64,000 nt of DNA from Taudactylus pleione (lineage: Eukaryota > Chordata > Amphibia > Anura > Myobatrachidae), in contig JAUIMM010000040.1 in assembly GCA_031769625.1 (NCBI GenBank), forward strand, positions 12,778,501 to 12,842,500, read 5' to 3'. The position numbers and the translations under genes were made by a program. Positions 1 to 10,870 of this stretch are shown here, piece by piece. The notes beneath the pieces are model-generated. The model was given only the letters and a program-made list of their open reading frames with translations, did not search any database and was not told where the DNA came from. How positions within the stretch are numbered: the stretch's first letter is position 1; each line of letters begins with the position of its first letter.

Positions 1-1
1 G

Positions 2-1695
2 GTGGTCTCTCACGGGTACGCCCTCTCCTTCCGGCACAGACCCCCGGCTCGATTCTTCACCACGGGTCTACCATCAGACCGGAACAAGGCTACGGAGCTG
101 CGGAAGGTATTGCACACTATGCTCCAGGCTGGAGTTATAGTGCCTGTTCCATTCTCCCAGAGGGGCCAGGGTTTCTATTCAAATCTATTTTTGGTACAGA
201 AACCCAATGGGTCATATCGTCCGATTCTCAACCTCAAAGCACTCAACAAGTCTTTGCGGGTCCCGAAGTTTCGGAAGGAGACCCTACGGTCCATCATTCT
301 GGCGCTGGAACCTGGGGACTACATGGTGTCATTGGACATACAGGACGCTATGGCGGTCATGGCGGCTTCTCTGCGGCTGCAAGGAGTCCGCATGTTGCCG
401 TACTTGGACGACCTGTTATTGGTGGCAGGATCTCCAGAGCTCCTGTTACACCACTTGGACCTGACCATTGCACTGCTGCAACGGCACGGCTGGCTAATCA
501 ACTGGCAGAAGTCCACTCTAATCCCGTCTCGGAGGATTCTGCATCTTGGAGCCTTATTGGACTCGGGACAGCAAAGGATCTTCGTGACGGAGGACAAGAT
601 CTCTGCTTTACAGTCAAGGGTGCGCAGTTGTCTGCACAGCCGCCGGGTGTCCTTACACTCGGCGATGAGGTTACTGGGCTCCATGGTGTCGGTGTTCGAC
701 ATGGTGGAATACGCCCAGTTTCACTCCAGACCTCTGCAGCACCTGATCCTGTCCAAGTGGAACGGGCTGCCTCAGTCTCTGAAGTTCCAGACGATTGTGC
801 TCACCCCGGAGGTTCGCCTGTCCCTTGCGTGGTGGTTAAAGACGACCCACCTCAACAAGGGACGTCCGTTCTGGGTTCCAAATTGGGTCCTGTTGACAAC
901 GGACGCCAGTCTTCGGGGCTGGGGAGCAGTTTCGGGTCCACACTTGTTCCAGGGCAGGTGGACACCGACAGAAGCGGAGCTTCCAATAAATATCTTGGAA
1001 CTCCGTGCGGTCTTCAATGCTCTCCTGCAGGCACAGCGGTTTCTCCAGGGTCACCCGGTGCAGGTCCAGTCGGACAATGCTACCAACGTGGCCTACATAA
1101 ACAGGCAAGGAGGAACTCGCAGTCGGGCGGCTCTCGCAGTCGGGCGGCTCTCGTAGAGGTCTCTCGGATCCTGGTTTGGGCGGAGCGCAATCTTCCGGCC
1201 ATATCAGCGGTCTTCATCCTGGGAGTGCTAAATTGGGAGGCGGACTTTCTAAGTCGCCAGGACGTTCATCCAGGGGAATGGTCCCTGCACCCGGACGTTT
1301 TTCAACTACTGGTGGACAGGTGGGGTCTTCCAGAAATCGACCTCATGGCGTCCCGGCACAACAACAAGTTGCCGGTGTACGGGTCTCGCACAAGAGACGA
1401 AGGGGCGTCTCTGGTGGATGCTCTGTCCGTCCGGTGGACGTTCAGGTTCGCATACCTGTTCCCTCCGGTCTCCCTTCCACGGGTAATCCGGAAATTCAAA
1501 CAGGAAGGAGGGACGCTCCTGTTGATAGCTCCCGCGTGGCCCAGACGGCACTGGTTCTCAGACCTTCAGGGTCTGTCCGTGGACAGTCCTCTGCGGTTGC
1601 CGCTACGACCGGACCTTCTGTCTCAGGGTCCTTGTCTTCACCCGGACCTGACTCGGCTGTCTTTGGCGGCGTGGCTGTTGAGACGGCCATGCTGA
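2..1695 (+). pseudogene. DIRS reverse transcriptase / RNase H, broken
   Basis: This would copy element RNA into DNA and degrade the RNA strand. Visible RT motifs are LFLVQKPNGSYRPILNLK, then SLDIQDA (motif A with its Asp) and PYLDDLLL (motif C). Compared with copy 2, about 43 residues are missing in frame between SLDIQDA and MAVMAA (near nt 349), which removes the ALPFGLSTA motif B region, so the enzyme should be inactive. The RNase H region (TTDASLRGWGAV, LELRAVFNAL, QSDNATNVAYIN) follows. A 17-bp direct duplication (1118-1134 and 1135-1151) shifts the frame, and the RNase H tail (AISAVFILGVLNWEADFLSR) continues in another frame to a stop at 1695. The true start lies upstream of the window. 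Confidence 0.88.
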
Positions 1696-2710
1696 GGTCC
1701 AGGGGGTTTTCCAGCTCTGTAGTGCGTACCATGTTACGAGCTCGGAAACCGTCTTCCGCGAGGATATACCATCGCGTGTGGCATACGTTCTTCCAGTGGT
1801 GTCGACCGAGAGGTTATGCACCGCGGGAGTTTCGTCTGTCTCGGATTCTCGCCTTCCTGCAAGCGGGACTAGATCATGGGCTTCGCCTTGCTTCTTTGAA
1901 GGTACAGGTTTCGGCCCTATCTGTCTGGTTTCACCGTAGGATTGCTACAATCCCGGATGTGCGCACCTTTATGCAAGGTGTTCTCCGTATTCAGCCGCCC
2001 TTTGTTCCACCTGTGGCGCCTTGGGATTTGGCTGTGGTCCTGAGGGCTCTCCAAGGACCGCCGTTTGAACCACTGGGCTCAGTGGATATTAAATGGCTAA
2101 CAGCTAAGACTGTTTTCCTTCTGGCCGTTGCTTCAGCCAGACGTGTTTCTGAGTTAGGGGCTCTTTCTTGTAGACCCCCTTTCTTGGTTTTTCATGGGAA
2201 CAGGGCAGTGCTCCGCACTCGGCCCGAGTTTCTTCCCAAAGTTGTTTCCCAGTTTCATGTTAACGAGGAAATAGTTGTTCCGGCCTTTAACTCACCGGGT
2301 CTTTCCGTGGGTGAGGCCTCTTTGGATGTTGTGCGGGCCTTAAGGACTTATGTTGACCGCACTTCTTTGTTTAGGAAGTCGGACGCTTTGTTGTCCTCTA
2401 TGGCTTCTGTAAAAAGGGTTGGCCTGCTTCAAAGCAAACTTTGGCAGCCTGGATCCGTATGGCTATTTCTGAAGCTTATCTTCATGAAGGCCTACCGGTC
2501 CCTCCTTCTCTGAAGGCTCATTCCACTAGGTCTGTGGGTCCTTCGTGGGCAGCTCGACGTGGTGCCTCGGCAGTTCAGATCTGCAAGGCTGCTACGTGGT
2601 CTTCTGTCCATACCTTCGTGAGGTATTACAGGTTTGACACCTTCGCCTCTCAGGATGCTTCCTTCGGGCGGCGGATTCTCCTTTCTGCACAGGAGCGTCC
2701 CCACCCTTAA
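1689..2710 (+). pseudogene. DIRS tyrosine recombinase, frameshifted
   Basis: DIRS elements use this recombinase instead of a DDE integrase to insert a circular DNA intermediate. The N-terminal SAM-like region (ARIYHRVWHTFFQWC) leads into the catalytic domain. The first catalytic Arg lies in ASARRVSELGALS, the His-x-x-Arg box is HSTRSVGPSWAARRGAS, and the nucleophilic Tyr is probably in RYYRFDTFASQDAS close to the C terminus. A frameshift near 2400 separates the first part (frame ending at 2513) from the last 90 residues (2441-2710, stop TAA). Alignment with copy 2 shows the same protein continuing across the shift. The start shown is the ATG of AMLRSRGFSS; the frame is also open upstream, overlapping the RNase H frame, as is usual in DIRS. 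Confidence 0.85.
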
Positions 2711-2780
2711 AGGATACTGCTTTGGGACATCCCCAAGGTATCCTGTGGATACCCTATGGACCCTGAAGTAGAAAATATGA

Positions 2781-3172
2781 GATATGGTAAGAACTTACCC
2801 TTGTTATCTCTATTTCTACGAAGTCCATAGGGTTCCACAGGACTCCCGCCCTGTCGCACCTGTGCTGCAGATGGGCTTTGCTCTGGTCACCGGTTTTCCG
2901 TCTCCCTCTGGTGAGAATGTGATTCTTGTATGTGTCCAGATCTTTGTTCTCTCTCTTCCTTCTCCTCCTCCGGCCTATGGCTTGGTAACTAACTGAGGTG
3001 CCTTGGCCCGGGGGCGGGGTATAGGAGGGGGACCTAGTGCATCCTGGGAGGCTGAAAGCTTAACTCTTTGGTGCCCTGCGACTGACGTCACACCTATACC
3101 CCAAGGTATCCTGTGGAACCCTATGGACTTCGTAGAAATAGAGATAACAAGGGTAAGTTCTTACCATATCTC
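2781..3172 (+). repeat. DIRS 3' inverted-repeat module
   Basis: The arm at about 2781-2833 (starting GATATGGTAAGAACTTACC) reappears reverse-complemented at about 3119-3172 (ending GGTAAGTTCTTACCATATCTC). The arms enclose about 285 bases. Copy 2 has the same arrangement at about 56311-56365 and 56650-56706. The positions fit the terminal and internal complementary repeats that DIRS elements use for circularisation. That functional assignment is inferred. Confidence 0.7.
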
Positions 3173-3221
3173 ATATTTTTCAATTGTAAAATATTTTACT
3201 TGCCTCTCTTTGTTGCTTTAG

Positions 3222-3338
3222 CGTTTGAGGATATTATATACAAAGATTCTCACTACACTGCAGACTATTCCAAATGATGCAGCATACCGGAAATACACAG
3301 AGCAGATTGTGAATGAGCGATTAAGTGCTGTAAAGGCT
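3222..3338 (+). CDS. NDUFA5: NDUFA5 exon: complex I subunit, residues about 23-61
   Basis: NDUFA5 is an accessory subunit of mitochondrial complex I, in the peripheral arm on the matrix side. The exon encodes 39 residues beginning [17 protein letters not shown] and containing [22 protein letters not shown], which I recognise as the vertebrate subunit. It is bounded by an acceptor (TTGCTTTAG, 3213-3221) and a consensus donor (GTAAGT, 3339-3344), and both junctions are phase 0. The three exons together give 94 residues (39+22+33). The vertebrate protein is about 116 residues, so the N-terminal 22 or so are encoded upstream of the window. The exon begins only 49 bases after the end of a DIRS insertion, which leaves a short native intron remnant holding the polypyrimidine tract. 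Confidence 0.96.
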
Positions 3339-4065
3339 GTAAGTAGTTTCATGGAACGTTTTCAAAAAATAACCATGAGCCATGATGATTGGCAGTTATT
3401 GTTTATTTTCCAATTTAAATTTGGTTACTAAATATATTTATTGTCCGATTTGGTACAATATTCTAATGGGTTTTTCTTACAACGGAAGATCTCTTCTATT
3501 GGTCCGACCACATACTTAATTTGTCCTCTTGCTTTGTTCAGTATTTTAAACATGCTTCCTGGTCAGTGACCTTATTATACCCTCCCTGCCCATCCAGAAA
3601 TGTCTTTAGGTTAGTTGGCTTAGGGCTTAATAGTTCTCCCCTACAACAGCTTGCAGAATATTCCCTCTATTCTGTATTAGCTGGTTTATGTGCAGACACA
3701 AGATCTTGGCAGCTTGGGCTTATAATAGTGAAATAAAGTATGTCAAGGGTTATCTCTTCTCTTCCTTGTTATTTGTAGAAAGATGAGGCAATCTGTCAGT
3801 AGGAATTTTATATCCGACACCAAATTTATCTGTGAACATTGCACAGATTGTTTTAGCTTTAATTCTAACTACCGGTAACCTGTTTGCTCCAGTTATAACT
3901 AATCAGGTGGAATAAAAACTAAATTCTATTTCCAGCATCACTAAAGGTCAGTCTGATCTACAGGTGGTCCCTCCAACAAAATTAATAAATAAATACATTC
4001 ATATTCCCTATAACCATGATGGTCACCCTGATATAACAGTCAAAAATATACACACTTCGCCCTTA
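3339..4065. other. Intron sequence, nothing recognised
   Basis: This is the 5' part of the NDUFA5 intron. It is AT-rich, and I see no conserved coding or repeat structure in it. Confidence 0.5.
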
Positions 4066-4920
4066 GAGGGGTATTCAATATGAAACGTTAACTTCACTGT
4101 CGAAGTTAACGTTTCATATCAGAGTTTTTACCTGCGTTAAAGTATCGGGCTCGCTCCCGCTTATACCCATATTCAATATTAAATTAACGAAAACGGGAAA
4201 CTCCGAAGTTGGATTTGTGTAAAGTTACGAATTTTTCCTTAAAAAAATTGTAAGACCCCCCCCTAAAGTTGTAAAAACATGGGGGATCACTATGGGTACC
4301 CCCGTTTTAGCCTTTAATTGAAAGTCGGGGATTTAAATAGCCGCAGCAGGTGTTTTTTTCCCGACATTGAAGAAGTGATGCAGAAGAGCACTTAGGTTAT
4401 TTTTTTAAGTGGTCCCATCAAATTTGGGGTAAATGAAAATGGGTAATAGCATATTTTGATGTCCCTAAAGTAAGTTTTTAAAAATTCTACAATTGTGCAC
4501 CTGCCGCTATAAATCTATTCTAGAAAACACCTGCCGCATACTTGCAGAATAGCCCTGAACCTATTTCCCTATTGTTATACAATTTTTTCCCAGTTTTTTT
4601 TTTTTTCACCCTAATTTTTAAATTAATTTTTTGGGGTGTCCCTATTTTTTTTTTAAAACTTTTTTTTGACACAGTTCTTTTTTAAATGTCATTCCCAGGG
4701 GTGCAGGCTATTTTTTTTAAGCCTAAACCCCAATTCTGCACTTTTTTTCGACACCTATTCAATGGTGAAAAGTTATCCCCGTTTTTTATCAAAGACTTTT
4801 CAAAACTGCGATAAGTCTTTGAAATTGAATACGGTGTAAAAGTCAAACCTGCGATAATGACGTAAAAAGTGCGATATTAACGCAAAAACGATGTTATCGC
4901 TCCCATATTGAATACCCCTG
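4066..4920. mobile_element. Harbinger-type MITE in NDUFA5 intron
   Basis: The terminal inverted repeats are GAGGGGTATTCAATATG at the left and the complement of CATATTGAATACCCCTG at the right. They are flanked by TTA on both sides (4063-4065 and 4921-4923), the 3-bp target duplication of PIF/Harbinger elements. The 855-bp interior is AT-rich, contains short internal palindromes (for example around GTTAACTTCACTGTCGAAGTTAAC), and has no coding capacity. It is a non-autonomous element in the intron between the first two NDUFA5 exons seen here. Confidence 0.75.
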
Positions 4921-4923
4921 TTA

Positions 4924-6456
4924 GTCTCCATAATAATAAATAGCCCCAAAACAACCTCTTCATTCCCACATCAGCCACTCCCAAAATGCTTACATATGCT
5001 ATTTGACTATACATGTAATTTGACCCACACTTTCTATAACTTGCACCCACATGCTCCTAATAATACCACAGTGACTTTCCATTTGCAACAAATGTCCTCC
5101 ACTTACACTCCGAAGCTCATTTCCAACTTGCCCATATGTCACTCCACACTCCTATCCACTTGTCTTACACTCACCCTTATTGTGGAAGTACAATTATTGG
5201 CATATACTTAGCAATCATTAGGTTAGTAGTGAGTTAGTTAGAAATTAATATCACCCTACCTAAAAATTCCTGCGCTTATCTTGTCAGTGAAGTTCAGTCA
5301 GTCATGCATCACAGGTGCAGATATTTTCAGCAGGGGAAGAAGACCAACCTGGTTTTGCCTTTTTAAACTTTGCCACTTTAAATCTAGTGGCCAAATCGCC
5401 AACCTCTCATAGTTGCCTGCAATTTGCAGGCTATTACATTTACCCCATGTTGCAGGCCCTGATAATAAATGTGCTGTGTGACCTTGCTACATTGTGCAGA
5501 GGAGGTTTTATGAGGCGGAAGTTGTCTGCTGAAATAGTGTTTAGTCTTATTCTATCCATTATAGCACATAAAGCTGCACTAATGACTGCATCTCATGCAG
5601 TGAGGGCTGGGACCATAGGCTAAGCACAGCAGGCATTAAACAGAATAAATCATAATGAAGCTTGAAGGACCTTTGAGTTGCTCGCTTTCCATCAGTGTCC
5701 TATAAGGTTTTGTAAACTATAGTTGTCTGCATATAGCACTGTAAAAATATTTAAAAATATGCAGTAAACTGCAAAATAGGGGAAAACATTTTGGCACATA
5801 ATTTATGGGGCACATTAATTATCTAATTTAATCTATAAAGTGCATCCAAAAGAAATCTCCATCTTCTAGATTTTTTATTTTTAGAAAATTCTTTCAGATA
5901 CACCAGGTAACAAAATTATTTAATTTAACCAGTGCATAGCAAAATGGTAACATTTTTGGTCACAAAATTACCCTTAGTCATGAAGTGGCTAACCTTTTTA
6001 CCAATGTTTAACAGATAAATACAGACTTATCATATGCGAAACTGTTTACAGTATGTAATTATTTTATTCAAATGAACATATCACATAATATTTTAGTTCC
6101 TTGTCTAAAATTGAACTGGCTTTAAACAAATATTTTAAAGTGAGGTAGAAGTGTAGAAAGTACGTATTATGACTGGCATGGAGGAAATTAAATTTACAAA
6201 AATGTGTCAAGGAAAAGATTTGTTGTCTTTATTTAAATCCAAACTCATCACATGAAAAGTACAGAACATTCTCAGCTAATCCACTGCTTATAGAAGTGGA
6301 TTTACAACATGCCATGTTTACATACACTGAAGTTGTAAAAGTCATGGGATAGCAGTATGTAAAGGCAATGGTGGGTGATGTCTTGAAAATGCCCAGACCT
6401 GCTTCCGTTGTAATCTGACATCTTGCGAGTCAGTTAGAACACCGGCTAGGCTGCTC
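4924..6456. other. Intron sequence, nothing recognised
   Basis: AT-rich NDUFA5 intron sequence between the MITE and the Tc1 remnant. No supported gene is visible. The part from about 6200 may include the 5' noncoding end of the Tc1 element, but I could not define a terminal repeat. Confidence 0.45.
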
Positions 6457-7320
6457 ATGGCAAGGCGACATGAAGTATCGGAGTTCGAACGGGGTGCGGT
6501 AGTGGGTGCCTGACGGATGGGACATTCCATTTCCAAAGTTGTGTGGAAATTCAATATTCCTCAATCTACGGTGTCACGTGTACCAGGAATAGCTCATGGA
6601 AGGCATTACCACCCACTGTGGGCAGCGCAGTGGCCGAGCGCGAATGCTTAATGATCGTGACCAGCGGCGTCTGGCCAGAGGCATATCCAGCAGGTCAGTG
6701 CAGCATTCTTTAGCTTCCATGGGATATGGGAGCGGAAGACCCACCAGAGTGCCCCTGTTAACACTACGACACCAGACACAGTGCATCACCTGGGCTTGTG
6801 ACGTCGCTAATTGGACCCTGGAGGACTGGCAACATGTGGTGTGGTCCGATGAGTCACGGTTCCAGTGACTCATCGGACCACGCCACTGTGCAGGCTGGTG
6901 GTGTCCCATAATGGTGTGGGGTGTGTTCACAAGACATGGTTTGGGTTTTCTGGTCCGCCTGAACACATCATTGACCAGTAACTGCTACGTTGCATTGCTG
7001 GATGACATTTGCAGTCCTTCATGGACGACCTGTACCCCCACAACGATGCAATATTCCAACAGGATAATGCACAGTGTCGTTAGTCCCAAGTTGCCCTTAA
7101 TTGTTTTGAGGAGCATTCTAGATTTTTCCGAAGAATGGTGTGGTCACCACATTTGCCCAAAATGAACCCAATTAAGTATTTATGGGTTGTGGTGGTAAGG
7201 TCCATTCGCAGCCAAGATCCTGCACCTTCAAATATCGGGAAGCTGTTGGAATCTATCCAGATGGCATGGGTCAACATCTCTCCAGAGGTCTTCCGTCCAC
7301 TTGTGGAATCAGTCAATTAA
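6457..7320 (+). pseudogene. Tc1-like transposase remnant
   Basis: Tc1/mariner transposases cut and paste DNA at TA sites with a DDE-type domain. Pieces are readable in order: an N-terminal HTH region (MARRHEVSEFERGAVVGA, then a stop, then HSISKVVWKFNIPQSTVSRV); a second HTH-like part (QRSGRARMLNDRDQRRLAR); VANWTLEDWQHVVWSDESRF with the first catalytic Asp; IMVWGVF; a degraded QDNAQC block with the second Asp; and MNPIKYLWVVV, in which the usual Glu after NPI is Lys. Stops and frameshifts split the reading frame. A 17-base inverted repeat (6841-6857 against 6865-6881) sits where the segment after DESRF should be. The element is clearly dead and lies in an NDUFA5 intron. Confidence 0.85.
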
Positions 7321-7612
7321 ACAACCTAAAAATAAATGTAATTAAATCAATCTACTAATTAACCTGCAATATCACTTGGTGTCCACCGTATTCATGTGTA
7401 TCTCCACACTCCTCATCTTGGATGAGAACAGAATTCACCTACCAACGTAATTCATTTGTTTAATACTGTTTCCAGTTTGTGTATTTTTCTCCAGGAATTG
7501 TTTGGGAATACATATTTATGCTTTAGTTGTTGTAGATTTCATTTTTTTTTTTTATTTAAATGTTGTACATTTTTATTTTGCATCTTGATATTTGTGTTTC
7601 TTCTCATACTAG

Positions 7613-7678
7613 GAACCCATTGTTGAGAATTTGGAGGAAAGGATTAAGTGTGGTCAAATAGAAGAAGTAATTTTACAG
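7613..7678 (+). CDS. NDUFA5: NDUFA5 exon: residues about 62-83
   Basis: The 22-residue exon begins EPIVENLEERIKCGQ and ends IEEVILQ. It matches the central helix region of NDUFA5 exactly in length and continues in phase 0 from the preceding exon. It is preceded by TTCTCATACTAG and followed by the donor GTGAAA (7679). The intron before it is 4274 bases and contains a MITE and a Tc1 remnant. The intron after it is 4694 bases and contains a Penelope-like remnant and a foldback repeat. No disruption of the reading frame is visible. Confidence 0.96.
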
Positions 7679-9199
7679 GTGAAAACCCTTTTTTTTTTTT
7701 TTTTTCCTTTTTCAATTATTTTGTAAATGCATAGTTAACATTGAAGAAAGTACTTAAATGGGCTCTGTTAGATATACCTTACTCATCAGTGAGTTACACC
7801 CCTATTTTACTGTAAAATAGCACCTATTCGTTGAAGGAATGTACTGAAGATGTTAATTGTGTCTCAAAGAAGCAGGCCGTTGTTGGCTGTGATGTGTCCC
7901 ATAGCTGTTGGAGCTTGTGGTGGCCACAAATAGCTTGATATTTCTCATCACAAATGTGCTTGATTTAATATTTGAGGCCATGTTCTTAGATTTGTAGCAA
8001 ACTTGTTTTGTTGAAAATCACATTTTCAAATGGGTACATTGCTAAGGGCCTATTGTGACCCATTGGGTGTAGACTAATAAATGTTCCCACTTAAATTCAG
8101 AAAATCTTCTCCCTGGGCACCTACCGTACTACAATGTATCATCTTGTCATCTTGGTCTCTTGCATCCTTGTACATCAAGTATTACACTCCACCCCTCCCA
8201 TATGCTTGTATTGTTCCTTACAGCCCTTCTGTGCTATTACCATTCAGCATTAGGGACACTGGTACAAAGATGCCTTGATGTGTCCCCGATGACTTAAACA
8301 TATCTTTACAAATATATGAAACACAGATCTCCTGGATTTCTATTATCATGTAGTATTCCAATCTTATTGCTGGTCTTTTGCACTGTGCTGGGGGAACATA
8401 TTTCCTTTTTTTTTTCTAGCCCTTCTATGCTGCATATTTACTTGAGATGTAGCTCTTTATTTTAATAAAATCTTTTATTTCAAATAAAAAAATACATCTG
8501 AAAAAAACATTTTTTGGAACAAGTTAACAAATTGGTAAGCCCGGGTGCACCCAACTGTCAGTATCTCTGCACTTCAAGTTTAGCAAATAGCTCCTCCACC
8601 AACATGTAAATGGTCTTTTTCAAGGTGAGGAGGATCCTGAACAAGACCCAGTATTTAAATGGAGTATAACCAATCAGGAATTGTTCCTGAAAATTATTCC
8701 AAATTGGGTGATGAATAATTCACATATAATAAAACAAGTAACCAATAACAACTGGAATCCATATAACAATAATGTTATTGAATATAAACAATTCACATAT
8801 CCATTTATAAAATGACAAAGCTCACAAAAACATTTCCCACATGATGACCTCGTCGCCTGTATCCCTCCCCTCAGTCCGTTTTGGCTGGAGCTAATGTCCA
8901 TCAATTTAAGGAAAACCGGATCCTGAAGCATCATCAATATTTCAGAATGTGCTGCAATCCAGAAGTGACACCCATGCACTTCCGCTCTGCTTTTATCAAC
9001 ACTGTGTGCATGATCTTTATCTGATGCGATGTCCATGTTTCGGCGACCGGAATTGACACCAGTGAACTTACTTCAAATGTTTGTAAACGAAGGCCTCATA
9101 TGGGGTGATACTTTATCTGATGTGATGACAATTAACATCACTTTTATATGAAGTCAGGTGCTTTCTTCTGAGAGATGGATTACCATGGAGATTGTTGGC
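7679..9199. other. Intron sequence, no gene recognised
   Basis: AT-rich intron with poly-T runs. From about 8480 it may include the 3' tail of the minus-strand Penelope-like element. No coding signal can be defended. Confidence 0.4.
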
Positions 9200-10870
9200 A
9201 GTTTGTATATAATATTCAATTAACATCGCTGTGGGACTAACATAAATGATGTCAGATGCATATAAATAAATAACCAGTTCAATACATCCAGTACGTAAAA
9301 ACATAAAATTAATCTCTTAAAAGTTGGAGCATAATAAAATACCATAAAAAACACTTTGAAGTCATTATTAAGACCAGTGAGTAAAATAGTCTTAAAACAA
9401 TAAATCATCTTCATACTTTTTTGTTCTTAATACCAGAAATCGAACAATTATGTTCTTTCTTAAAATGCATAGACAAGGCATGTTTACTAGACCCTTTTTA
9501 ATATTACGTAAATGCTCTCCTAACTGTATCTTCAGAGGGTATTTACGTACGGCTTATATAAAATGTTCCACATGACTCTTGAGGCACATATCCACTACAT
9601 GATTAAAATTAATGATCACGACATCGTTATCATTCAATCGTTCTTTAATCGTGCAGTAATTATGCCAGCAACGACCAGCGATGGTCACTCCCGCCGGTCA
9701 TTGTCGGCATCTGTCATCGCCTGAACATGCAGGCCAACCTGACGAGATCGTCAGGTTCTGCATGTTCGGGGATGAGGGAGGGTGCCTGCACATTATCCAC
9801 TCAATAGTATGATTTACGATTATGTAATTGTACAGTCGTTCTACACTCGTGTAGTGGATATTCACCTTTACAACCACAAGCCTGAAAAAACAATTAGTAT
9901 GATGAGAACTAAGCATTAATGTGCTATCTGGCGTCTGCTGGTTTGATAAGTGTTTTGTTTGCAACTTATTTTCTATATAGATAGTGATATCCAGGAAATT
10001 TAATTTCAGACTCCCCTACTTAAAAAAAAATGTAAGAATTATCTTTATTATTTAAAAATGTAAAAAAATTATTCTAAAATATCAGTCCCCTTTCCAAATT
10101 AAAAAAATACAGTTTCCAGGACACTAGATTCACCCCCAAAAGGATTATTATCCCATTACGTTCCCACTGGCCCATAAATATGTTTGCATAACTAGGGGTG
10201 TACCTAGTGCCGATGGCCATGTCCATCTTCTGGTAATAATAATAATCCTTAAATAAAAACTAGTTATTAAACAGGATAATCTTAATCCTCTTAAAAATTG
10301 TAAGAAAGGATCAATACCAGATTCTCATAAAAATGTGAAACAGCTTTGAGACTGTGCTCATGTTCCATAATCGTGTTTAATGAGCTGACGTCTGCGATCA
10401 ACAATAGATCTACCTCTTCCACTGTAATGGACCTAAATGATTAAATAATATCCTTGGTGTCTTTGAAATGTGACTCATTGTTATTTACCAATGGTTGAAG
10501 ATAAGTCTATAAACTGAGAAAAATGTGGGGTGCCGGAGGTCCTTTTATATACCTTTTTGGAAGGATATAAATAGCTAGTACTTTTGGATAGGGAGTGAAA
10601 AGAAACCTCATTTGTGTTTCCATTATTATCCCTTTCTTATTGTAATCCTCCACTATGATATTAAGTTTTTAACTATATTAGCTGTAGGATCTCCCCTCAA
10701 TTTTGTATAAGCTGTTTATCTTTCTGCTGTTTTACAATTTCTTTTTCATAATCGCATAGAATCATTAAAAAAAAAAACCCTTGCCTTTATTGATGGGTTT
10801 AAATAATCAGATCGTTATTAAATTTCAGATCCCAAAATGCCTTTATCTTTAAAAGTTAAATCGCATTTCA
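9200..10870 (-). pseudogene. Penelope-like element RT plus GIY-YIG remnant
   Basis: Read on the minus strand, decayed fragments appear in Penelope order. They are a block around 10.5 kb resembling the lead-in to the RT core (YPKVLAIYILPKRYIKDLR); ADVSSLNTIMEHEHSLKAV near 10.35 kb; KMDMAIGTRYTPSYANIFMG near 10.2 kb, the conserved G(T)(R)xxPSYANxFMG block; TKHLSNQQTPDSTLM near 9.93 kb; and a C-terminal endonuclease tail near 9.45 kb (SKHALSMHFKKEHNCSISG) followed by TILLTGLNNDF. Many stops and frameshifts are present. Penelope elements encode an RT fused to a GIY-YIG endonuclease. The boundaries are approximate. Confidence 0.75.

Larger units (their letters stand above)
1..3172 (+). mobile_element. 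DIRS-type retrotransposon, copy 1 (5' end outside window)
   Basis: The segment carries, in order, a reverse transcriptase, an RNase H and a tyrosine recombinase, the defining DIRS gene set, all on the plus strand. It is closely related to the minus-strand copy at 56311-61.6 kb. Downstream of the recombinase stop, a block at about 2781-2833 recurs in inverted orientation at about 3119-3172; each arm contains the near-palindrome GGTAAGTTCTTACC or its complement. The element ends at about 3172 with CCATATCTC, the same end seen in copy 2. No gag region is present because the window starts inside the RT region. The copy is defective: it has an in-frame deletion in RT and at least two frameshifts. 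Confidence 0.9.

Noticed and set aside
1..3221. The first NDUFA5 coding exons (N-terminal 22 or so residues)
   Set aside because: I searched for an exon encoding the missing N-terminus and found none. The region is filled by the DIRS element, so the exons should lie upstream of the window.
3003..3221. A 72-codon frame across the DIRS end and the intron remnant
   Set aside because: It has no similarity to anything recognised and spans an insertion boundary.
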